Virus record (IMG/VR): IMGVR_UViG_3300027969_000063 | Coordinates: 1 to 64,000 of that record | From: a virus | Direction: 5' to 3' (one strand) | Length of the DNA stretch: 64,000 nt | Shown: positions 49,809 through 57,754 of the stretch, piece after piece | Layout: each line of letters opens with the position of its first letter | How positions within the stretch are numbered: the stretch's first letter is position 1 | Notes under the pieces: generated by a model | Databases searched by the model: none | Told to the model about the DNA's origin: nothing | The model's input: the letters and a program-made list of their open reading frames with translations, nothing else | Made by a program: the position numbers and the translations under genes

Positions 49809-49901
49809 TTATACTGGTTACGGTATCCAGCGGCATCGTAACGTCATGCCCGCTTTAAAACGCTTCGTAAACTTAGCGGTCCTAAGGTGAAGCCAGTATA
49901 A
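49809..49901 (-). ncRNA. Three-way-junction RNA ahead of Hsp20
   Basis: Closing stem P1 pairs 49893-49901 with 49809-49817 (nine bp). P2 is CTTAGGACCGCTAAG (49872-49886). P3 pairs 49866-49870 with 49818-49822, and P4 inside it pairs 49846-49853 with 49830-49836 (one bulge). P1 and P3 strands are adjacent, so they should stack. The opposite strand contains CGGTCCTAAGGT as in 23S rRNA. Confidence 0.55.
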
Positions 49902-49904
49902 TCT

Positions 49905-49912
49905 TATTTATA
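49905..49912 (-). promoter_or_regulatory. T4-type late promoter TATAAATA
   Basis: Exact TATAAATA on the minus strand over the stop codon of the permease gene. Transcription would begin at about the first strand of the structured leader of Hsp20. Confidence 0.6.
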
Positions 49913-50948
49913 CTAGAAAAGTAAATAGTCCAGCGGTTATTAATAATAAACCAGCCCAACTACCTAGTGCTTTATAATATGTTTTGAGTGGTGTACCAAA
50001 ATAACGGTTACCAACCATAACACATTTATGCGTAGGACTTAATAAGTAACCAGCATAATCTACTGCAAAGAACCACATAAAATATTCTTGGCCAAATACT
50101 TGAGCCATCAATACGGCGATTGCAATAAACTTACCGCTACTACCCATCAGGAAACTTACAACAAATCCAACAAGCGAAATCAAGGTCATACCAATTAAAG
50201 AGTGTGGGTCAAAACCCGAACCTTTAATGTATGTAATAAATTCGTTATTGTAGGATTTAAAGAAGTTACCTAGAATGATAACTGCGGCGACTGTACCTAA
50301 TACTTCCCAATTCACATAACTTAATAATTTTGGAATACGCCATTGTTGTGTAATAAAAACATAATACAATGCCAACAAACCAAAAATTATAAAAACATTA
50401 TCTTTACCGCCACCATAAATGTAAGCACCCAAGGCAATAAACATAGGAAAGACATTACGCATTACTGTGCTGAGTTTGAAGGTGTCTGGTTTGATAACCA
50501 CATCTTCTTCTTTTACTTCATGCCAAATATACCAAGAAATAAAAATAAAACTAACAATCAGTAATGGTGCAATCATGCCCATAAATGTTGCATAGGTAAG
50601 ACCAAATGCTGCAATAGGAAGAACAACTGTTTTCTCTAAAGGTGACCACATATAATAGTGGTGTGTCGATAGATAATCAACGATGCCCATCTTCTCACGA
50701 CCTGGACCATTTTTTGGAACTACGGTGTCTAATAAACCTGCTGATACTGTTACTCTGCCTTCAATTGGTAAAATACCGCCAATAGCACTTAGAAGAACAA
50801 CAACAAATTTATTAGAACGGAAGGTGTTCTTAATATAAGAGTACGCTGGGGCAAAAAGAGAATACTCTTTGGCTAGTCCAGCAGCAATCATTATAAAGAA
50901 TACCATCCATAGATAGCCTAGGCCATCTAATAGTTTTAATACATCCAT
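49908..50948 (-). CDS. DUF401-type integral membrane permease (346 aa)
   Basis: About ten hydrophobic segments. Characteristic parts are EGRVTVSAGLLDT near residue 62 and DYAGYLLSPTHKCVMV near residue 305, which correspond to the LSPVHLC motif of DUF401 proteins (uncharacterised permeases related to the citrate/GntP transporter groups). A full-length transporter of this type is rare in phages. It lies between regA and the Hsp20 leader. Substrate unknown. Confidence 0.75.
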   Translation of the reverse strand: MDVLKLLDGLGYLWMVFFIMIAAGLAKEYSLFAPAYSYIKNTFRSNKFVVVLLSAIGGILPIEGRVTVSAGLLDTVVPKNGPGREKMGIVDYLSTHHYYMWSPLEKTVVLPIAAFGLTYATFMGMIAPLLIVSFIFISWYIWHEVKEEDVVIKPDTFKLSTVMRNVFPMFIALGAYIYGGGKDNVFIIFGLLALYYVFITQQWRIPKLLSYVNWEVLGTVAAVIILGNFFKSYNNEFITYIKGSGFDPHSLIGMTLISLVGFVVSFLMGSSGKFIAIAVLMAQVFGQEYFMWFFAVDYAGYLLSPTHKCVMVGNRYFGTPLKTYYKALGSWAGLLLITAGLFTFLV

Positions 50949-51009
50949 ATAATACTCCTCAAATCAAATGCACCACAGAATCATGGTATAATCATATTTA
51001 TTACATCAA

Positions 51010-51417
51010 TTAATAGGCGCCTGGTTTTTTACCAATATTGTATTTTGGTACCAGTTCCCAATCATCTTTTTCTTTATGAGATAGTATCTTAATCTGTGAT
51101 AGAAAAATAGGAGGAGGATTCTCTGCCTTATCTCTATTGATAATCTTTACCAGTCCCCAATCTTCCAATAACTTAGCAATTGCATTTCTACGAGATAAAT
51201 CGTTTTCAGAAATGTCACTAGGCTTACCATCCAAAGCAAATAGTTCTTTGAAATGTACGATATAATATCTACCTTGTTTATGTAAGATATGGCAAGATTG
51301 GTATAAAATTCTGTCTTTTTTGGAAGCCACACCGATTCGTGTGAGAGTTTCACGCACTTTGAGGAAATCGTCCTTCTCACCTAATGTAACTTCAACCAAA
51401 TCTAAAATTGAAATCAT
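51010..51417 (-). CDS. regA: RegA translational repressor (135 aa)
   Basis: Close to T4 RegA: EDFLKV-like KDDFLKVRETLTRIG, LYQSCHILHKQGRYYIVHFKE and the C-terminal WELVPKYNIG. It binds mRNA start sites to shut down early genes. It follows gene 62, as in T4, and the stop overlaps the next gene, but gene 43 has been displaced. Confidence 0.95.
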   Translation of the reverse strand: MISILDLVEVTLGEKDDFLKVRETLTRIGVASKKDRILYQSCHILHKQGRYYIVHFKELFALDGKPSDISENDLSRRNAIAKLLEDWGLVKIINRDKAENPPPIFLSQIKILSHKEKDDWELVPKYNIGKKPGAY

Positions 51418-51806
51418 TACTTGTTCACTCCGCCTTTTGCTGTTTTTATTTTTATTTCAGCGAGTTGTTCATCATTTAGAATTCGTAAGGCTTCCTTGGC
51501 TCTTTCATTAGAATAGCCAAAATATTGCTTCACACATTCTATATCTTTGTCGACCTCTGATTTCTGCCACGGTTGAAATTTCCGTTTCATTGGTCTTATG
51601 GTATTTAGAAGATATGAATATTGCATATCGGAGTCAAGCCCCGTATGAATATTCATCTCATTCACATATAGAACACAGTCCATATGATACGACAAAGCAC
51701 GATTTACAACAAAAGGTTTGTAATCCTTGTAATCATATTCATCTTGAAAAACAGACTTCTTCTTCTCCAGTATAGACGGAAGAATCTCTTTGAATAAATC
51801 TGGCAT
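51417..51806 (-). CDS. 62: Clamp loader small subunit gp62 (129 aa)
   Basis: Assigned by order 44-62-regA and by helical sequence with WQKSEVDKDIECVKQYFGYS. It is shorter than T4 gp62 (187 residues), and sequence similarity is weak by eye. It would hold gp44 tetramers for loading the gp45 clamp. Confidence 0.82.
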   Translation of the reverse strand: MPDLFKEILPSILEKKKSVFQDEYDYKDYKPFVVNRALSYHMDCVLYVNEMNIHTGLDSDMQYSYLLNTIRPMKRKFQPWQKSEVDKDIECVKQYFGYSNERAKEALRILNDEQLAEIKIKTAKGGVNK

Positions 51807-52738
51807 TATTTGAACTCACAATCCACCATAATTTCTGTCAGACAAGCAACCATATTAATCTCATGATCAGCCACGAAAGCTGCCTGATATTGATACTTAG
51901 CAAGAATCAAAACTAGTTGAGGAACGGATTGAGGTTTCAATACCTCATAAAGAGTATCGTATAGTTTACGATAGATTTTGACCGGATCATTGTCAAGGTT
52001 AGCAGTAACCCATTTACGAGTTGAGCCAAAGTCTTTAGATTTTAAAGCTGTAATGAGGGTATCAAGTTGAATGTCAGCAACATTAGAAAGAATACCAGAA
52101 TCAATTGTGCCAGAAACCGAATATCGTTGCAGTTCATTAAGAACCCTACGATTATCAGGAAAGTGTTTTGTGATAACTGCCGCAACGACATCTTTTGAAT
52201 AGGTGATATTTTCCTTTTCAAGAATCCATTCAACTCTTTTAAAGAATTGAGCAGCCATTTTTTGTTTGGCGCCATTGATTTTAAAATCGACCACAGAACA
52301 ACGAGAGTGGATTGGATCGATGATACGATTCTTATAATTACAAGTGAATATGAACGAACAGTTTGAGGAGAACTCTTCAATCGCTCCACGCAATGCTGGT
52401 TGAGTTGAATTAGGATTAAGATAGTCGGCCTCATCAATGATAACAACCTTCCGGCCACCAGCAAGAGAAACTGATGAAGCATAGTTCTTAATCTTTGTCC
52501 GAAGGACATCAATACCTGATTCGTCTGAACCGTTAATAACAATAAAGTCACACCCAACTTCATTACATAGTGCTTTAGCAATAGTTGTTTTTCCAACACC
52601 TGCTGAACCAGATAATAATAGATTAGGTATTTCTTTTCGGTTAACGTACTCTTGAAAGGTAGATTTAATCGCATCAGGTAAGATACAATCTTCAATAGTT
52701 TTTGGCCGATACTTCTCGACCCATAGTAAATGTTCCAT
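51806..52738 (-). CDS. 44: Clamp loader ATPase gp44 (310 aa)
   Basis: AAA+ clamp loader: LWVEKYRPKT start, Walker A GSAGVGKT (44-51), Walker B VVIIDEADYL, sensor TCNYKN and an SRC-type arginine region IHSRCS. Start at 52738 rather than 52741. The ATPase loads gp45 at primer ends. Confidence 0.96.
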   Translation of the reverse strand: MEHLLWVEKYRPKTIEDCILPDAIKSTFQEYVNRKEIPNLLLSGSAGVGKTTIAKALCNEVGCDFIVINGSDESGIDVLRTKIKNYASSVSLAGGRKVVIIDEADYLNPNSTQPALRGAIEEFSSNCSFIFTCNYKNRIIDPIHSRCSVVDFKINGAKQKMAAQFFKRVEWILEKENITYSKDVVAAVITKHFPDNRRVLNELQRYSVSGTIDSGILSNVADIQLDTLITALKSKDFGSTRKWVTANLDNDPVKIYRKLYDTLYEVLKPQSVPQLVLILAKYQYQAAFVADHEINMVACLTEIMVDCEFK

Positions 52739-52764
52739 CACAAACTCCCATAATATAATACATC

Positions 52765-53373
52765 TTATTCAAAAATACAATTAATAATCAAGCGATACTT
52801 CTTGTCCGTTGGTATGTTACCGGAATGTATCTGGTTAGAATCAAATATGATAGCACGACCTTTAACTGCTTCTATCCTTTGTTGTATAGTTAACTCTTCT
52901 TTAATAGGCACTCCATTATACTTCTCATTATATAAAATGGTTTCACCGTCAGAATTGTTTACATAGTACAACAATGTTTTTCTATTTCCAATATAACCTG
53001 TTGAATCATATGAAGATTCATCACCATCATCCGTATGTGGTCTTTGTAGTTTTACTCCGACCTGAGGCATTAATAAATTAGCTTTGATTCTTGATGCAGA
53101 TTTTATCTTACCAAATTGATTCTCATAACAAGCAATCAATGGTGCAATATAGTGCAGGTGTGCTGATTTGATTTTATTGTTTTCAATAAACGTATGTCGG
53201 AATTGAATATGTTCAGCCGTTGGTTGATTTGTAAAAAACAAATCTTCTAACTCCGTACTACTACTCACCGAATGTTTATGGAACGACCAAGCGATATCTT
53301 CACCACCCATTAATTTATAAATTGAATCTATATAAACTTCTGGTAAGAAGTTATCAATAATGATTGGTTCCAT
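52765..53373 (-). CDS. 2-oxoglutarate/Fe(II) oxygenase-like protein (202 aa)
   Basis: The segment RPHTDDGDE supplies HxD, and SNQIHSGN, some 55 residues later, the distal His, with RLIINC after. This is the iron triad of the 2OG-Fe(II) dioxygenase fold. It lies between clamp loader and clamp genes with no intergenic gap on the clamp side. Such phage enzymes can hydroxylate proteins or nucleobases; substrate unknown. Confidence 0.8.
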   Translation of the reverse strand: MEPIIIDNFLPEVYIDSIYKLMGGEDIAWSFHKHSVSSSTELEDLFFTNQPTAEHIQFRHTFIENNKIKSAHLHYIAPLIACYENQFGKIKSASRIKANLLMPQVGVKLQRPHTDDGDESSYDSTGYIGNRKTLLYYVNNSDGETILYNEKYNGVPIKEELTIQQRIEAVKGRAIIFDSNQIHSGNIPTDKKYRLIINCIFE

Positions 53374-53573
53374 TAATTGGTGGCCAATGCACCGTTAATA
53401 ACACCAACCACTTCACTATAGTTTTGTGTAACGCCAATCGTTGCACTAGGAATACCAATGACAACAACCTCTTCATTGAGTTCTTCATTTTTATGTGTAA
53501 CAACACACAAAACGTGTTTTGGATTAATTGCAACTGGATTACCAGTCATTTTGTCCGTGAATTGAACTAACAT
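53373..53573 (-). CDS. Small phage-type protein (66 aa)
   Basis: The start at 53573 (MLVQFTDKMTGNPVAINP) follows AGGAGAA in the clamp gene end. Beta-rich, with VVVIGIP and ITVTQ-like strands. It is a recurring small protein in T4-like phages. Function unknown. Confidence 0.7.
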   Translation of the reverse strand: MLVQFTDKMTGNPVAINPKHVLCVVTHKNEELNEEVVVIGIPSATIGVTQNYSEVVGVINGALATN

Positions 53574-53574
53574 A

Positions 53575-54246
53575 TTATTCTCCTGTTTTAGTTTCTTTTG
53601 CTTCAAATGCGATCCAATATTGGATATCTTCTTTCGTATTCTTGAAATGACCAATACCCTTGAAAGAGATTTCAACATCATAACTTCCAGGAATCATTTT
53701 GATATTTTCAGTTTTGAATACAATATTATACTTCTTGCCATTACCTTCGCCAACTTGGGTCGAGTTTGTGTGTGCGGAATTATCTAAGGCATCAAATGTA
53801 ACCACTTCGATTGCATCACCATCGGACTTGATACCAATGTGTGGTGAACTCAAAACAGAAGATGATGACATGATTGATTTGTAATCTTCTTCAGAAAGAG
53901 TGAAAGAACAATCAACAGAAGGAAGAGTAATCTCTTTTTCTGGAGGAGTAACAATCATCTCCTTTGCCGTCATACGATAGTTTGTTTTTCTCTTACCACT
54001 CTTAAAAATGATATCGGAATCACTAAAATCAATTTCAGAATCTTTAAACAAAGAATGTACCGATAGGAATTGATTCAAATCGTATACACAAAAATCTTGT
54101 GGAAAAGAATCTTTCAGAACGGCTTGTGCCAAAACAGTTTTACCAGATGATACTGTGGTAAGTTTGGTGCCTTTTTTGAATTGAATACCTTGATTGATAC
54201 TTGAAAAGTTTTTCAATACGGTTAGTGTTTCATTTGATAACTTCAT
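53575..54246 (-). CDS. 45: Sliding clamp gp45 (223 aa)
   Basis: Recognisable MKLSNETLTVLKNFSSINQG start, CVYDLNQFLSVHSL, then clamp domain strands to the C-terminus. The trimeric ring holds gp43 to DNA and, with gp55, activates late promoters. T4 gp45 is 228 residues. Confidence 0.94.
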   Translation of the reverse strand: MKLSNETLTVLKNFSSINQGIQFKKGTKLTTVSSGKTVLAQAVLKDSFPQDFCVYDLNQFLSVHSLFKDSEIDFSDSDIIFKSGKRKTNYRMTAKEMIVTPPEKEITLPSVDCSFTLSEEDYKSIMSSSSVLSSPHIGIKSDGDAIEVVTFDALDNSAHTNSTQVGEGNGKKYNIVFKTENIKMIPGSYDVEISFKGIGHFKNTKEDIQYWIAFEAKETKTGE

Positions 54247-54269
54247 TTATTTCTCCATTATGTAAAATT

Positions 54270-54692
54270 TTACTGCTCTTTCGAATACATTATATCATGT
54301 TCATACAGAAACATCAAGCAGCACATGGCGTGTGCCAAGTGATGTAAACCGGATTCAGGATCAAACTTCTCTCCTTCTTTCCAAGCCCATGTATGCCGTT
54401 GCATTGCATCAAAGTACCTACGCTTTGCTTCTGGTACATGGATCCAATTATCTCTTTCATACTTCTGAGCACCAAAAGTTAAAACTTCTGTAAGGGCTTT
54501 TAGCCCGTGAGGGGGAACTAAACCATATTCTAATTTACCACCATCAAATTTACGGCCAATATTTGTATTAAAAGCATCTTCATAACCTGGATGATAAGGT
54601 GCTTCTTCAACTAGTTTGTTACTTGTAGATTCAAAAAGCTTTGTTCCATAAGTTATTTCTTTACCTTTAACACCATACTTTTTTGTTCCCAT
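54270..54692 (-). CDS. dATP/dGTP diphosphohydrolase-like protein (140 aa)
   Basis: The pattern GRKFDGGKLEYGLVPP, LTFGAQKYERDNW, RRYFDAMQRHTWAW and GLHHLAHAMCCLMFL matches a phage hydrolase family of dATP/dGTP (PF18909-type, from memory). In phages with modified DNA it depletes normal purines, but no PurZ-like gene is in this window. The role here is uncertain. Confidence 0.75.
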   Translation of the reverse strand: MGTKKYGVKGKEITYGTKLFESTSNKLVEEAPYHPGYEDAFNTNIGRKFDGGKLEYGLVPPHGLKALTEVLTFGAQKYERDNWIHVPEAKRRYFDAMQRHTWAWKEGEKFDPESGLHHLAHAMCCLMFLYEHDIMYSKEQ

Positions 54693-55510
54693 TACATTTC
54701 TCCAACATAATTAGCAACAGCTGGCATATCTCCTTGGAAATGATATGTACCAATGTGTGCAGTTCTCATCCAAGGACATAAGAAGATTTCTCCACCAATC
54801 TTACGCCACATCTGGCAGAACATATAATCTTCTGATAGGTAACGGTCTGAACCACCACCTGTAATAGAATCTTTGGTGTCAATTACTGTATCAAAATAAG
54901 CATGAATGTAACGAGTACCATCAAAGTGTGCCTGACCTACATGGTCTGGTTTATATTTGATTTCAGGATAAGCTTCTTTCATTTTGGTAAATACTTCACG
55001 CTTAATCATCATGAATCCCGTTCCAATTTCCAAAACATCTAAAGGTTCTGTTACACTAAACTGTGCCGTTCCTTGTACTGGATTGAATACAAAGTCACCA
55101 GCAATTTTTTCTAATGTCTGTGGGTCAATGTCAGGATTCTTTATAACACCTTTTTTAATAGACGACCACTTAATTGCTTTTTTAGGATAAGGACCACCAA
55201 TCACATCTTTGTCTAGTGCCAACATGGCAATAACATCCTGTGGCTGGAAGTGTACGTCAGAATCTATAAACAACATATGAGTACATTCTGAACGATTTAT
55301 AAATTCGTCAACAAGGTAATTCCTTGCTCTTGTAATTAGTGATTCATTAAACAGAAATGAAAATTTTATATTTACGCCATATTGAATACAAGAACTCTGT
55401 AAGTCTAAACAGGCCTTCATGTATAGTCCGTGGTTCATACCACCGTACATGGGTGTGGCCACAAATAAACTTTTCTTTTGTAGTTCTTCTTTTTTGATTG
55501 ATATTTCCAT
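54692..55510 (-). CDS. Glycosyltransferase family 2-like (272 aa)
   Basis: SLFVATPMYGGMNHGLY, then LFIDSDVHFQPQD (DxD) and ISGTGFMM-like GTGFMMIKREVF identify a GT-A type enzyme. It is far from the sugar cluster at 32-37 kb. It may glycosylate DNA, protein or host surface. Its start region overlaps nothing, and the terminator of the next gene lies upstream. Confidence 0.83.
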   Translation of the reverse strand: MEISIKKEELQKKSLFVATPMYGGMNHGLYMKACLDLQSSCIQYGVNIKFSFLFNESLITRARNYLVDEFINRSECTHMLFIDSDVHFQPQDVIAMLALDKDVIGGPYPKKAIKWSSIKKGVIKNPDIDPQTLEKIAGDFVFNPVQGTAQFSVTEPLDVLEIGTGFMMIKREVFTKMKEAYPEIKYKPDHVGQAHFDGTRYIHAYFDTVIDTKDSITGGGSDRYLSEDYMFCQMWRKIGGEIFLCPWMRTAHIGTYHFQGDMPAVANYVGEM

Positions 55511-55527
55511 TTGTGCTCCGTGAATAG

Positions 55528-55561
55528 TAAAAAAGGGAGTATCTCCTATGAAGAACTCCCT
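55528..55561 (-). terminator. Rho-independent terminator
   Basis: AGGGAGT pairs with ACTCCCT, followed by TTTTTACT on the minus strand. It lies just after the stop of the HTH gene. Confidence 0.75.
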
Positions 55562-55569
55562 ATGCTAGA

Positions 55570-55833
55570 TTAGGCTAAAGAATAACCTGATTTGATAGCC
55601 GCCTTAACCAAAGCTTTGGTTGGCTTACCCATGCGATAGAAGGCAACCTTCTGACCATCTACAACTTTTTTATTTGTGTAGATTACATGGCCTTCTTGAC
55701 GCAGTTCATCAATACGGGCTGAAACATTGGTGATGCCGAAACGGCGTTGTGCTTGTTTGACGGTAAAAGTGTTGTAACCTTCGGTTTGTTGTAAGGCATT
55801 CAACATCTTTTGTTTAGCAGATAAATTGCTCAT
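55570..55833 (-). CDS. Winged-helix/HTH DNA-binding protein (87 aa)
   Basis: A helix-turn-helix is seen in FTVKQAQRRFGITNVSARIDELRQEG, followed by a hairpin wing VIYTNKKVVDGQKVAFYRMG. It lies alone between a promoter (55886-55915) and a terminator (55528-55561), a layout typical for a phage regulator or a Dam-independent small DNA-binding protein. Target unknown. Confidence 0.8.
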   Translation of the reverse strand: MSNLSAKQKMLNALQQTEGYNTFTVKQAQRRFGITNVSARIDELRQEGHVIYTNKKVVDGQKVAFYRMGKPTKALVKAAIKSGYSLA

Positions 55834-55862
55834 TGTAATACTCCATAGTAAAGTTAAAAAAT

Positions 55863-55877
55863 CCTTGCCTTAAGCAA
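55863..55877 (-). promoter_or_regulatory. Attenuator-like hairpin in HTH leader
   Basis: CTTGC and GCAAG pair around TTAAG, followed by GATTTTTT on the minus strand, between the promoter and the HTH gene. The stem is short, so termination would be weak. Confidence 0.35.
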
Positions 55878-55885
55878 GTATTCAC

Positions 55886-55915
55886 ATCATATCATTTATG
55901 TATGTGATTTGTCAA
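55886..55915 (-). promoter_or_regulatory. Sigma70-like promoter for HTH gene
   Basis: TTGACA, 18 bases, TATGAT on the minus strand, directly after the stop of the DruA-like gene. Confidence 0.7.
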
Positions 55916-55919
55916 GCGT

Positions 55920-57179
55920 TTATCGACCAACTTGTGGTAAATATTTCGCTTTGGTATCTTCCCATGACAGGTAAATAAGGTCGTCATAGAAAAGAGTTTC
56001 GTAGGATACCGTATTCTTTTTCTGTAATTGCCGAATACGGCCTTTGGCATACTTTGTTTTCCAAATAGTTGCCAATGCTTGTTCACTGGTATCGAATGAT
56101 TTTACCAATGCCTCATCTGTAATTTCTTTACGGAGAAATTCATTGGTATTATTATAGAGCGGACTAAAATAGATACCACGTTGGTGTTCGGTACGAATCA
56201 ATTCTTTTGGTATACCAAGTTTAGAATAAGCAAAGTTCAATGAACGATTCTTATGATCACGCTTGAGTGGAAGTCCTTGTGTGTTCTTGGCTTCCCACCA
56301 TTCAAAATATTTACGAGTATGGTTTTCTTTAATCCAATCGAATACTAATTTTTTAGTCGATCTACTTGGTTCGAAAGCCACAGAACCAGAAGAAAAACCC
56401 ATAGGAGTCCAATGGTCAAGACCATCATACTGTGAGAGGCCTCCGGTTTTTGTTTTTCCATATAGTGATGTTGTAGTAACGCCGACAAGAGTGTCTCCAT
56501 ATTGCCTCTTCCAATCTGCTTGAACTGTATCAGATAAACACATCAATGCCAATAATTTACCACCCATGTAATTAAAACCAAGTGGTTGTAACGGAACGAT
56601 GGTGGATCCAATCGCTGTATGATTAATCATATGTTGTTGTGTCTTAACATCTCTCGACCATCCGATTGCATTATCTCTCGGAGTCAAGTCCAGGAAGTCT
56701 GAGGAGATACAAATAACACCAAGGTATTTACCTGTTACTTCATCTGTCAAAACATAGAATAAATTACGACCAATGTTGGAATTGTTTTTCATTGTGGATG
56801 AAAATGTACGAATGGCATTCCACTTTTCGGCATCAGGACCATTTGAAAGAACCATAACAGGTTTCAATTTCTCATAATCATCAGGTTGTGTTGGCATCCA
56901 GAAATTTGATTTCATTTTATCAACCAATTTCTTTTGTTCAGGATCAACCATCTGTGTTTCTTGGCCAAACAATGTAGATACTTCTTGAACTGGATATCTC
57001 TCTTTTACTTCACACCACTTTTGATATAAGGTATATTCACGAACATCCATTTGAGAAGCATAAGTTAAGTCCTTGATGAGGACTTCTTTCATGTTACCTT
57101 CATCGATGTGTTCAAAGATAGTGTTCTTTTCAGACCACTCTTTCCATTGTTTTTCTACATACTCAATTGGTGTTGCCAT
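55920..57179 (-). CDS. DruA-like (DUF4338-type) protein B (419 aa)
   Basis: Core motifs PLGFNYMGGKLLALMC, DWKRQYGD, TTSLYGKTK and SQYDG match the DruA domain and the paralogue at 38372-39481. The N-terminal 110 residues and C-terminal 120 are extra. It overlaps peptide deformylase by one base. The activity is unknown; DruA is an anti-phage protein in bacteria, so its presence in a phage is notable. Confidence 0.7.
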   Translation of the reverse strand: MATPIEYVEKQWKEWSEKNTIFEHIDEGNMKEVLIKDLTYASQMDVREYTLYQKWCEVKERYPVQEVSTLFGQETQMVDPEQKKLVDKMKSNFWMPTQPDDYEKLKPVMVLSNGPDAEKWNAIRTFSSTMKNNSNIGRNLFYVLTDEVTGKYLGVICISSDFLDLTPRDNAIGWSRDVKTQQHMINHTAIGSTIVPLQPLGFNYMGGKLLALMCLSDTVQADWKRQYGDTLVGVTTTSLYGKTKTGGLSQYDGLDHWTPMGFSSGSVAFEPSRSTKKLVFDWIKENHTRKYFEWWEAKNTQGLPLKRDHKNRSLNFAYSKLGIPKELIRTEHQRGIYFSPLYNNTNEFLRKEITDEALVKSFDTSEQALATIWKTKYAKGRIRQLQKKNTVSYETLFYDDLIYLSWEDTKAKYLPQVGR

Positions 57180-57754
57180 TATCGTATTCTCAAACCATTC
57201 ATAATTTTATTACGCTTCTTGATACCTTGTTGTAATGCCAAAGGTTTTACTTTACTAGTATACACTATTCCATTCATGTGGTCAAGCTCATGTTGGAAAC
57301 AACGAGCAGATATACCAGAGAATGTAGTTTGTTGCCATTCACCTTTAAAGTCTTGGTATGTTACCGCAACTTCTTCTGGTCTTGTAATTCTTAATGCCAG
57401 AAAAGGATAAGAAAGGCAACCTTCCACCATGTGAACTTCCGTTTTAGAATTCAATACAATACTAGGATTGAAAAATGCCACATAATGATCACCTGAACCC
57501 ATCACAAACATTCTATATGGAAATCCACATTGATTGGCTGAAAGTCCTACACCACGATGTAGTTTACAGGTTTCTACCATCGATGATGCAAACTCAACTG
57601 GATCAACCGGTGGATTTTTAAAATCAAATTCCGGCATTACTTCACGGAGAATTGGATGTTGTTCTGATACCAACTCAAAGGTTTTAAATTGTTCAATGGG
57701 AGTATTCGGTTGTATTAACGAATCTTCTGTATTAATTTTAATTACATCACTCAT
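57179..57754 (-). CDS. def: Peptide deformylase (191 aa)
   Basis: All three motifs are present: GVGLSANQ (I), EGCLSYP (II) and QHELDHMNG (III), giving the metal ligands Cys, His, His and the catalytic Glu. The enzyme removes N-terminal formyl groups from new proteins. Phage deformylases are known from marine T4-like phages. It sits between gp46 and DruA-like B, coupled by ATGA. Confidence 0.93.
   Translation of the reverse strand: MSDVIKINTEDSLIQPNTPIEQFKTFELVSEQHPILREVMPEFDFKNPPVDPVEFASSMVETCKLHRGVGLSANQCGFPYRMFVMGSGDHYVAFFNPSIVLNSKTEVHMVEGCLSYPFLALRITRPEEVAVTYQDFKGEWQQTTFSGISARCFQHELDHMNGIVYTSKVKPLALQQGIKKRNKIMNGLRIR

Noticed and set aside
52042-52695. 217-codon frame on the minus strand
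   Set aside because: It is a shadow of gp44 in another frame; the gp44 frame has all clamp-loader motifs and the shadow has none.
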